From assembly GCA_018816585.1 (NCBI GenBank), contig JAHIVQ010000061.1:1-8274 (forward strand): a stretch of 8,274 nt of DNA. Direction: 5' to 3'. Positions 1 through 4,917 of the stretch are shown here, in pieces. Made by a program: the position numbers and the translations under genes. This DNA comes from Nanobdellota archaeon (GTDB lineage Archaea; Nanobdellota; Nanobdellia; SCGC-AAA011-G17; JAFCDX01). A model generated the notes under the pieces. It was not told the origin of the DNA. It searched no databases and was given only the letters and a program-made list of their open reading frames with translations. Position 1 is the stretch's first letter, and every line of letters starts with the position of its first letter.

Positions 1-1449
1 GTAAAAGAAGCATTAGATAATTCATTAGATGCTTGTGATGAAGCTTCAATATTACCAGAGATACTTGTTGAAATAAAAAAATTATCAGAAGATAGATTTA
101 AGGTTATAGTTGAGGATAATGGTCCGGGAATTTTAAAACAAAATCTACCTAATGTATTTGGTAAATTATTATATGGAAGCAAGTTTCATAGATTAAGACA
201 ATCAAGAGGGCAGCAGGGAATTGGAATAAGTGCAGTTGTTTTATACTCACAGTTAACAACAGGCAAACCAATAAAAATTATATCAAGAATTTCTGAAAAA
301 AGACCAGCACAATATTATGAGTTAAATATTGATACAGCAAAGAATGAGCCAAAAATACTAAAAGAAAATGAAGTAGAATGGAAAAAATCTAATGGTACAA
401 GAATAGAAATAGAATTAGAGGGAAGATATCTAAAAGGAAAGCAAGGTGTTGATGAATATGTAAAACAAGTAGCTATTGTAAATCCTCATGCACAAATAAA
501 TTATATTAATCCAGACAATGAAAAAATAAATTTTCCAAGAGCAACAGAGGAATTACCAAAATTAGCACAGGAAATAAAACCACACCCTTATGGTGTTGAA
601 TTAGGAAATTTAATTTCTATGTTATCTATAACAAAAGCAAGAACATTACAAGGATTTTTTGTAAATGATTTTTCAAGAGTGGGACCAACAACAGCAGAAG
701 AAATATGCAAAAAAGCAAAAATAAACAAAGAAATTTCTCCAAAAAAAATCACAAGAGATTTAGCTGAATTATTATTAAAATCAATAAAAGAAACAAAAAT
801 AATGGCTCCATCAGCAGAGTGCTTAAGCCCAATTGGTTCTGAACTGCTTGAAAAGAGCTTAAGAAAAGAATTTAATGCTGATTTTTTTGTTACATCATCA
901 AGACCTCCTGAAGTATACAGAGGATTTCCATTTATTATAGAATGCGCAATTGCTTTTGGTGGAGATTTACCAAAAGATGAAAGTGTAAAATTATTAAGAT
1001 TCGCTAATCGTGTTCCTTTATTATATCAACAAGGAGGTTGTGCTATAACAGATGCATTTCAGGATACAAATTGGAAACCTTATGGATTACAGCAATCAGG
1101 ATCTAATATGCCTGTTGGTCCTGCAATTGTAATAGTGCATATGTCTTCAGTCTGGGTTCCTTTCACATCAGAAGCTAAAGAAGCAGTTGCTCACTATCCT
1201 GAAATTATTAAGGAAATGAAATTAGCATTACAAGATTGCGGAAGAAAACTTGGAATATATATAAGAAAACATGTTCATGCTGCAGAACAAAGAGAAAAAA
1301 TTAGTTTATTTGAAAAATATATTCCTGAACTAGCAGTTTCATTAGCAAAATTAACAGATACAAAAAAAGAGAATATAAATGAAAAATTACAGAAATTATT
1401 AAAAAAAGAATTACATAATCTAGAAGGTGAAAATGAAAAAAAAGAATAA
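1..1449 (+). CDS. top6B: DNA topoisomerase VI subunit B, 5'-truncated by the window edge
   Basis: The ATPase subunit of the type IIB topoisomerase, which uses ATP to close a gate around DNA while subunit A cuts it. The reading frame is open from base 1 (482 residues visible); the start lies outside the window. The visible protein begins inside the GHKL ATPase fold: the N-box (KEALDNSLDA, fragment residues 2-11), then VEDNGPGI (37-44) and the ATP-lid glycine loop RGQQGIGIS (69-77). A helix-two-turn-helix/transducer region follows (around RTLQGFFVNDFSRVGPTTAEEI), then the conserved SSRPPEVYRGFPFIIE and RFANRVPLLYQQGG stretches of Top6B. The end is a short charged tail, with no extra C-terminal domain. 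It overlaps the start of top6A, as expected of a co-translated A2B2 enzyme. Family assignment is very secure; only the N-terminus is missing, probably a few tens of residues. Confidence 0.96.
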   Translation, partial: VKEALDNSLDACDEASILPEILVEIKKLSEDRFKVIVEDNGPGILKQNLPNVFGKLLYGSKFHRLRQSRGQQGIGISAVVLYSQLTTGKPIKIISRISEKRPAQYYELNIDTAKNEPKILKENEVEWKKSNGTRIEIELEGRYLKGKQGVDEYVKQVAIVNPHAQINYINPDNEKINFPRATEELPKLAQEIKPHPYGVELGNLISMLSITKARTLQGFFVNDFSRVGPTTAEEICKKAKINKEISPKKITRDLAELLLKSIKETKIMAPSAECLSPIGSELLEKSLRKEFNADFFVTSSRPPEVYRGFPFIIECAIAFGGDLPKDESVKLLRFANRVPLLYQQGGCAITDAFQDTNWKPYGLQQSGSNMPVGPAIVIVHMSSVWVPFTSEAKEAVAHYPEIIKEMKLALQDCGRKLGIYIRKHVHAAEQREKISLFEKYIPELAVSLAKLTDTKKENINEKLQKLLKKELHNLEGENEKKE

Positions 1450-2518
1450 ATCTGCAGAATCATTAAAAAACCTTGGAGAGAGAGTAATTAGTGATATAAA
1501 TAAAAATAAGAATCCAAATGTTATTGTTCCAATAAGAGCATTAAGCAATGTTATATTTAATGAAAAAACTAAAACTCTTGAATTAGGAAATAAAACATCA
1601 ACAAGATATTTCTTTAATGTTGCACACGCAAAGAAATTTTTACAGACTATTGAAATCGCATCTATAAGCAAGGATTTGATTAATGAAGAAAAGCACGCAA
1701 GTTTGAGAGATGTCTTTTACATGGCTAAAAGAACTATACCAGGCACTAATATTAATTTAGTTGATGAGCAAAGTGAAAGTGATGATATCATTGAAGACCT
1801 TGAATTAATAACTGGTAATTCTAGAGAGCAGTTAAATATTAATGCAAACAAGAATGGTTCTGTTGTTGGTAAGGTCACTATTGAAGATGCTGGTGATACT
1901 ATAAGATGGGATAAATTAGGAAGTGGTGGTTGGTCAGTTCCAAGTAATGTAGAAAATATAAAATTCAAAAAAATTGACGCAAAATATATTGTCTATATGG
2001 AAAAAGCAGCTGTTTGGGAACGTTTAAATGAAGATAAATTCTGGGAAAGAGAAAATTGTATTATTATAAGCTCACAAGGACAAACAACAAGAGGAATAAG
2101 AAGACTATTGCAGAGAATGTATGAAGAATTTAAATTACCTATATATGTATTATGTGATTATGATGCCTATGGATTTTATATATATTCTGTTTTAAAATAT
2201 GGTAGTATAAATCTAGCTCATGCTTCTGAAAAGATGGCTATCCCAAGTGTAAGATACTTAGGGATTACTTCAAAAGATGTAGAAAAATATGATCTTAAAA
2301 AACATTTTATTAAATTAAAGGATCATGATATAGCAAGATTAAAACAGCTTTCTGAATATGATTGGTTCAAAAACAGCAAGGATTGGCAGAAAGAATTCAA
2401 AACAATGAAGCAGTATGGATCTAAAGCAGAAATTCAGGCACTAAGTGCAAGAGGTATTAGTTTTATTTCTAAAGTATACCTTCCAGAAAAGATTAAAAGC
2501 AAGGACTTTTTAGAATAA
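1433..2518 (+). CDS. top6A: DNA topoisomerase VI subunit A (Spo11 homologue)
   Basis: The DNA-cleaving subunit of topoisomerase VI, related to eukaryotic Spo11. From ATG 1433 it is 361 residues, normal for the family. The winged-helix (CAP-like) domain carries the catalytic tyrosine in LRDVFYMAKRTIP (Tyr96), where Spo11/Top6A proteins typically have RD-x-x-Y. The Toprim domain shows the metal-binding glutamate in IVYMEKAAVWERL (Glu190), the SSQGQTTRGIRRLL loop, and the DxD pair in CDYDAYGF (Asp242, Asp244). All key residues are present, so the enzyme should be active. An in-frame GTG lies at 1427. I prefer the ATG because an AGGTG Shine-Dalgarno match ends at 1429, a spacing similar to the small genes at 3673 and 3870. 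The start overlaps the 3' end of top6B by 17 bases (23 if GTG is used), indicating translational coupling. Confidence 0.96.
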   Translation: MKKKNKSAESLKNLGERVISDINKNKNPNVIVPIRALSNVIFNEKTKTLELGNKTSTRYFFNVAHAKKFLQTIEIASISKDLINEEKHASLRDVFYMAKRTIPGTNINLVDEQSESDDIIEDLELITGNSREQLNINANKNGSVVGKVTIEDAGDTIRWDKLGSGGWSVPSNVENIKFKKIDAKYIVYMEKAAVWERLNEDKFWERENCIIISSQGQTTRGIRRLLQRMYEEFKLPIYVLCDYDAYGFYIYSVLKYGSINLAHASEKMAIPSVRYLGITSKDVEKYDLKKHFIKLKDHDIARLKQLSEYDWFKNSKDWQKEFKTMKQYGSKAEIQALSARGISFISKVYLPEKIKSKDFLE

Positions 2519-2525
2519 AGAAACC

Positions 2526-2535
2526 TTTTTAAATT
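2526..2535 (+). promoter_or_regulatory. TATA-like box for tRNA-Asn
   Basis: The sequence TTTTTAAATT is centred about 27 bases upstream of the tRNA-Asn 5' end, the usual archaeal TATA spacing. It begins 8 bases after the top6A stop, and its T run could also help end the top6 transcript. Confidence 0.5.
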
Positions 2536-2587
2536 AACTCTAAATTCTTTAGTATATGCCCTAGTAGCTCAGCAGGTAGAGCACCTG

Positions 2588-2607
2588 TTGTAATTTATAC
2601 AAGTGAA
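2588..2607 (+). other. tRNA-Asn intron 1 (20 nt, position 30/31, anticodon stem)
   Basis: Boundaries come from the required mature anticodon stem. An almost standard BHB fold is visible. Central helix is CAC (2582-2584) with GTG (2603-2605); next to it C2585 faces A2602. The 5' bulge contains the cut TG|T, the 3' bulge is AA|A (2606-2608), and the inner stem is TGTA/TACA (2589-2592, 2598-2601). The mismatch makes this the weakest BHB of the five introns in the window. Confidence 0.7.
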
Positions 2608-2614
2608 ACTGTTA

Positions 2615-2628
2615 TCTGTTGTGCAGCC
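2615..2628 (+). other. tRNA-Asn intron 2 (14 nt, canonical position 37/38)
   Basis: Central helix is CTGT (2609-2612) with GCAG (2623-2626), including one G-T wobble. Bulges are TA|T and CC|A, closed by a 7-nt loop, so this is a relaxed bulge-helix-loop without an inner stem. The outer helix is the anticodon stem CCTGA/TCAGG, which exists only after intron 1 is removed. That suggests an order of splicing. Confidence 0.75.
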
Positions 2629-2669
2629 ATCAGGTTGTCGCTGGTTCGAGTCCAGCCTGGGGCGTATTA

Positions 2670-2674
2670 TTTTT
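2670..2674 (+). terminator. T-rich stretch after tRNA-Asn
   Basis: Five consecutive T residues lie 5 bases past the tRNA 3' end, matching the archaeal habit of terminating at short oligo-T tracts. Weak on its own. Confidence 0.35.
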
Positions 2675-2740
2675 ATAAATTATATATTCTACAATATATA
2701 TTTTAGAGTAAATTGCAACTTGCAAGGTGTGCACGCAGGG

Positions 2741-2748
2741 TTTATAAG
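2741..2748 (+). promoter_or_regulatory. TATA box of the LAGLIDADG gene
   Basis: TTTATAAG is centred about 26 bases upstream of ATG 2770, with no Shine-Dalgarno site between them. This predicts a leaderless transcript and favours ATG 2770 over the in-frame TTG at 2755, which would lie upstream of the expected transcription start. Confidence 0.6.
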
Positions 2749-2769
2749 TAAAATTTGATAATTATTATT

Positions 2770-3474
2770 ATGAATTTAGATTTATCTGAAATTTCAAATA
2801 AAAGTAATATAATTTTACCTGAAAAGATTACAGAAGAACTAGCTGAAGAAACTGGTTTACATATTGGAGATGGAACTATGAATTTTTATAAAATTGATAA
2901 AAAAATGAGAGGAAGTTATGCATTGAGGGGACATATAATTGATGATAGAGAACATTATGATAAAATAATACTTAAATTATATAAATCTCTTTATGGATTA
3001 AATTTAAGCTTGAGAAATATGCCAAGTACAGGCGTATATGGTTTTCAAAAATGGTCTGATGAACTTGTGGTTTATAAAAATAAAATATTAGGTTTACCTT
3101 TAGGGAAGAAAATAAATGTAAAAATACCTGAGTTTTTAATGAGTAAAAGAGAGTTGATAACAAGTGTTATAAGAGGAATATTTGATACAGATGGAATGTT
3201 ATATTTACAACCAAAATATAGAAGATTATATCCGCGTATTGAAATAGGAACTATTTCTAAAATACTTGCTTTGCAATTAAATAAATCAATTAATAAATTA
3301 AATATTAGATCAACACTTTATATTTCTAAAAGTTCTAATCCTAAATGGTATGATATTTATAGAATATCTGTTAGGGGGAATGAAATGCTTGAAAAATGGA
3401 TGAAAATAATAAATCCTCATAATCCAAAGCATATTGCAAAATATGAATATTTTATTAACTCAAAACCTTTATAA
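2770..3474 (+). CDS. LAGLIDADG-family homing endonuclease, free-standing
   Basis: A 234-residue single-chain protein with two LAGLIDADG-type helices. The first is LAEETGLHIGDG (residues 24-35, metal-binding Asp34); the second is LITSVIRGIFDTDG (129-142, Asp141). The two are about 107 residues apart, normal for monomeric two-motif enzymes, which cut long, nearly unique DNA sites. Both acidic residues are kept and the frame is intact, so it could be active. It is not inside an intein, a protein gene or a recognisable intron. It stands alone with its own promoter between two intron-containing tRNA genes, and its stop codon lies in the tRNA-Ile TATA box. It may be a homing endonuclease living outside its intron, or a domesticated regulator or maturase of the same fold. 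The family is secure; substrate and role are unknown. Confidence 0.88.
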   Translation: MNLDLSEISNKSNIILPEKITEELAEETGLHIGDGTMNFYKIDKKMRGSYALRGHIIDDREHYDKIILKLYKSLYGLNLSLRNMPSTGVYGFQKWSDELVVYKNKILGLPLGKKINVKIPEFLMSKRELITSVIRGIFDTDGMLYLQPKYRRLYPRIEIGTISKILALQLNKSINKLNIRSTLYISKSSNPKWYDIYRISVRGNEMLEKWMKIINPHNPKHIAKYEYFINSKPL

Positions 3475-3476
3475 AT
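3468..3476 (+). promoter_or_regulatory. TATA box of tRNA-Ile
   Basis: TTTATAAAT is centred about 29 bases upstream of the tRNA-Ile 5' end. It contains the TAA stop (3472-3474) of the endonuclease gene, so the two elements share bases. Confidence 0.65.
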
Positions 3477-3500
3477 TCTTGAAAATAGTTTAATCTCAAT

Positions 3501-3605
3501 GAGCCCGTGGCGCAGCCTGGTAGCGCATCGAAATTAACAAGTAAATGTGTTAATTATGCAACTCTGATAAGGCGAGGGTCATGAGTTCAAATCTCATCGG
3601 GCTCA
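3501..3605 (+). tRNA. tRNA-Ile(GAT) with one intron
   Basis: Acceptor GAGCCCG (3501-3507) pairs with CGGGCTC (3598-3604), discriminator A3605. D arm is GCGC/GCGC (3510-3513, 3523-3526). T arm is ATGAG/CTCAT around TTCAAAT (3581-3597). The loop CTGATAA holds anticodon GAT (3566-3568). The 3' strand of the anticodon stem is GGCGA (3571-3575). Its partner is split: TCG (3528-3530) and CT (3562-3563), separated by a 31-nt intron at position 29/30. The spliced tRNA is 74 nt with no encoded CCA. Position, anticodon and intron are mutually consistent. Confidence 0.93.
3531..3561 (+). other. tRNA-Ile intron (31 nt, position 29/30) with a full BHB motif
   Basis: Exon bases GCAT (3525-3528) pair with intron bases ATGC (3556-3559), giving the 4-bp central helix. 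The bulges are CG|A (3529-3531) and AA|C (3560-3562). A 7-bp inner stem AATTAAC/GTTAATT (3532-3538, 3549-3555) closes a 10-nt loop. This is the recognition geometry of the archaeal tRNA-splicing endonuclease, with each cut after the second bulge base. Confidence 0.9.
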
Positions 3606-3614
3606 TTAAAAACA

Positions 3615-3623
3615 TTTATAAAT
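3615..3623 (+). promoter_or_regulatory. TATA box for the small membrane-protein pair
   Basis: TTTATAAAT lies 10 bases beyond the tRNA-Ile gene. Transcription would start near 3643, giving a leader of about 30 bases that contains the inverted repeat at 3645-3658 and the Shine-Dalgarno site at 3663-3668. Confidence 0.5.
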
Positions 3624-3644
3624 TATAGAAATGTAATTGTATTA

Positions 3645-3658
3645 AGCATTAAAATGCT
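3645..3658 (+). repeat. Perfect inverted repeat AGCATT-AA-AATGCT in the leader
   Basis: Two 6-base arms are separated by two bases, at the predicted transcription start or leader of the gene at 3673. The 2-base gap is too tight for a full RNA hairpin (AGCA/TGCT with a 6-base loop would fit), so a protein-binding operator is equally possible. No known motif is recognised. Confidence 0.35.
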
Positions 3659-3672
3659 AAAAGAGGTGTAAA

Positions 3673-3843
3673 ATGGCAAAACTAACTGCGTGGCTTGTAA
3701 CAGTAATTGGTTTAATTCTTGCAATTGCAGCTTTAAACTTGTATACAATACCTTATCAAAATCTAATAATTGCATTAGCAGTATTAGCAATAGGTGTAGG
3801 TAAACTTCTAAGAAATTATAAGTTAATAAAAACTAAAAGATAA
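3673..3843 (+). CDS. Small membrane protein, 56 aa, unknown function
   Basis: An intact 56-residue reading frame starting MAKLTAW. It has a clear Shine-Dalgarno site GAGGTG (3663-3668) four bases before the ATG, which strongly supports it being a gene. The protein is mostly hydrophobic. One membrane helix spans about residues 6-24 and a second about 30-46. The two are joined by a short turn (LYTIPYQN), and a basic tail follows (KLLRNYKLIKTKR) that should face the cytoplasm. No family recognised. It is followed 26 bases later by another small two-helix protein with the same kind of ribosome-binding site, so the two are probably one transcription unit. They may form a complex, but there is no direct evidence of that. 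Confidence 0.75.
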   Translation: MAKLTAWLVTVIGLILAIAALNLYTIPYQNLIIALAVLAIGVGKLLRNYKLIKTKR

Positions 3844-3869
3844 ATTTTTATCAAAAGGAGGTGTAAAAA

Positions 3870-4064
3870 ATGCCAGCAAAAAAAATGATGATGAAAGAGG
3901 GAATGCACTATCATTCTAAAGCAGTAATGATGCTGATGGGTATAGTTGCAATCGTAATAGGTGTATGGGCTTGGATGTACGAGCCAACATTGGTACAAAT
4001 AGTTGCTGTATTATTAGTACTAATAGGAATTAAGAAGTTAATGTGGGCAGCTAAATGCTGCTAA
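3870..4064 (+). CDS. Small membrane protein, 64 aa, unknown function
   Basis: A 64-residue frame preceded by the strongest Shine-Dalgarno site in the window, AGGAGGTG (3856-3863), six bases from ATG 3870. The N-terminus is basic and methionine-rich with two histidines (MPAKKMMMKEGMHYHSK). Two membrane helices follow, at about residues 18-36 (VMMLMGIVAIVIGVWAWMY) and 40-58. The end carries two cysteines (AAKCC). Methionine/histidine clusters and terminal cysteines can bind metal, but that is speculation. No family recognised. It lies 26 bases after the 56-aa gene on the same strand and is followed at once by an oligo-T terminator. The ribosome-binding sites of this pair are unusual here, where most protein genes look leaderless or translationally coupled. 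Confidence 0.8.
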   Translation: MPAKKMMMKEGMHYHSKAVMMLMGIVAIVIGVWAWMYEPTLVQIVAVLLVLIGIKKLMWAAKCC

Positions 4065-4080
4065 TTTTTTTATTTTATTC
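4065..4080 (+). terminator. Oligo-T terminator
   Basis: Seven T residues directly after the TAA stop, then A, four T, A, TT. This is a typical archaeal intrinsic termination tract closing the small membrane-protein unit. Confidence 0.65.
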
Positions 4081-4102
4081 TATATATTAATTTACAATAA
4101 TC

Positions 4103-4111
4103 TTTATTAAT
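4103..4111 (+). promoter_or_regulatory. TATA-like box of the 139-aa gene
   Basis: TTTATTAAT is centred 25 bases before ATG 4132, predicting a leaderless mRNA. A better-looking TTTTATAAT at 4122-4130 is too close to the ATG to act as its TATA box. Confidence 0.4.
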
Positions 4112-4131
4112 CTATTTTGATATTTTATAAT

Positions 4132-4551
4132 ATGCCAAGATCTGATCGTTATTTTAAAGAAAGAGCAGAAGCTTTATCAACTTCTTTTTTAGCAGAAAGA
4201 CTTAAACAGATATTAGAAGGTGGAAAAGATTTTGAAAGAGAATTAATGCTTCAAAAAGGAATTGAATTATTAGTATCTGCAAAACAAGGATTAAGTCATA
4301 CAAAAACCAATTCAGAAAATATTAAATTTTTAGATTATATAGAGAATTTAAAAAATCAGGGTATTGCTTTTCATTATTTTGGAATTGGAAAAGAGCCAGA
4401 GGAATATGATCGTTACATAGATACTTTAAAATTACTAAAAGAAAATAAACCAGTAGAAGAATTATATACTAATATATTAATTGGATTTTTTGATTATCTT
4501 GAAGAATATTCATTTAAAGAAGCATGTAAATATGTTTCACCTGCTGCTTGA
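4132..4551 (+). CDS. Conserved-looking hypothetical protein, 139 aa
   Basis: I do not recognise a family. From ATG 4132 the protein is 139 residues (an in-frame TTG at 4117 would add five, but would lie upstream of the predicted transcription start). It is charged, soluble and apparently all-helical: a basic N-terminus (MPRSDRYFKERAEAL), several amphipathic helices (LAERLKQILEGG, ELMLQKGIELLVSAKQGL, FLDYIENLKNQG), a middle segment AFHYFGIGKEPEEYDRYIDTLKLL, and an aromatic/acidic C-terminal helix (LIGFFDYLEEYSFKEACKYVS). There is no signal peptide, membrane helix or metal-binding cluster. Codon and base use match the neighbours. The TGA stop is directly followed by the stop of the opposing metG beta gene with no bases between, so the two transcripts must overlap at their 3' ends. 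Confidence 0.75.
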   Translation: MPRSDRYFKERAEALSTSFLAERLKQILEGGKDFERELMLQKGIELLVSAKQGLSHTKTNSENIKFLDYIENLKNQGIAFHYFGIGKEPEEYDRYIDTLKLLKENKPVEELYTNILIGFFDYLEEYSFKEACKYVSPAA

Positions 4552-4917
4552 TTAGTGAATTTTAGCACCAGTTTCTATTTTTTTATCTACTGTTAATAGA
4601 ACTACTTTTTCTTTAAATTCTGCAGCTAATAACATTCCCTGGCTTTCTATTCCGCGAATAACTGCTGGTTCTAAATTTCTAACAAATATGATTTGTTTTC
4701 CAATTAATTCTTCTTCAGAATAATAATCTTTTATACCTGCTATAATTTGAACTTCATGCTCTCCTTTACCTAAAGAAACATCAAGAAGATATAATTTGTC
4801 TGCTTTTGGATGTGGTTTAACACCTTTTATTTCACCAACTCTTAAATCTACTTTAGAAAATTCTTCTATTGTTATTTTATCACCACAATGTTCAGCTTCT
4901 TTTATTGGTTGTTTCAT
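4552..4917 (-). CDS. metG beta: Methionyl-tRNA synthetase beta subunit (EMAP-II/Trbp111-type tRNA-binding domain)
   Basis: A 121-residue OB-fold tRNA-binding protein of the kind fused to the C-terminus of many bacterial MetRS enzymes, or encoded separately as here. Family marks are EEFSKVDLRVGEIKGVKPHPKAD (residues 18-40), KLYLLDVSLG (41-50), QIIAGI (57-62), and NLEPAVIRGIESQGMLLAA (81-99). It probably dimerises and raises tRNA affinity of the catalytic subunit. Its ATG overlaps the TGA stop of the catalytic gene in an ATGA arrangement (4914-4917), so the two chains are translationally coupled and likely made in equal amounts. Its own stop is immediately next to that of the convergent gene ending at 4551. 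Confidence 0.93.
   Translation of the reverse strand: MKQPIKEAEHCGDKITIEEFSKVDLRVGEIKGVKPHPKADKLYLLDVSLGKGEHEVQIIAGIKDYYSEEELIGKQIIFVRNLEPAVIRGIESQGMLLAAEFKEKVVLLTVDKKIETGAKIH

Larger units (their letters stand above)
2558..2664 (+). tRNA. tRNA-Asn(GTT) with two introns
   Basis: Acceptor stem GCCCTAG (2558-2564) pairs with CTGGGGC (2657-2663), with discriminator G2664. D arm is GCTC/GAGC (2567-2570, 2579-2582). T arm is GCTGG/CCAGC around TTCGAGT (2640-2656). No CCA is encoded. The span from position 27 to 43 is 51 nt, 34 more than normal. No single 34-nt intron gives U33 or a paired 31-39. Removing 2588-2607 (20 nt) and 2615-2628 (14 nt) gives a perfect stem CCTGA/TCAGG, loop CTGTTAA and anticodon GTT (2611-2613). 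The spliced tRNA is 73 nt. G73 and the TTGTC variable loop agree with my recollection of archaeal tRNA-Asn. Identity depends on the two-intron model, which BHB pairings support. Confidence 0.85.

Noticed and set aside
1427..1432. GTG start for top6A
   Set aside because: Possible, but the GGTG is better explained as the Shine-Dalgarno site for ATG 1433; adds only two residues either way.
1275..1968. Minus-strand open frames inside the top6 genes
   Set aside because: They are antisense shadows of well-recognised coding sequence, with low-complexity Phe/Ser/Leu-rich translations.
2558..2664. Reading this tRNA as tRNA-Tyr(GTA) or another type with one 34-nt intron
   Set aside because: Every single-intron placement leaves a T-T mismatch at 31-39 and no T at position 33. 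The apparent GTA after CCTGTT needs a shifted stem that uses position 26. The two-intron Asn model has no such defects.
2755..2769. TTG start five codons upstream for the LAGLIDADG protein
   Set aside because: The TATA spacing puts the transcription start near 2770, so the TTG would not be in the mRNA.
3816..3998. Minus-strand 60-codon frame over the small membrane-protein genes
   Set aside because: It is antisense to two frames with strong ribosome-binding sites and has a His/Tyr/Leu-rich shadow-like composition.
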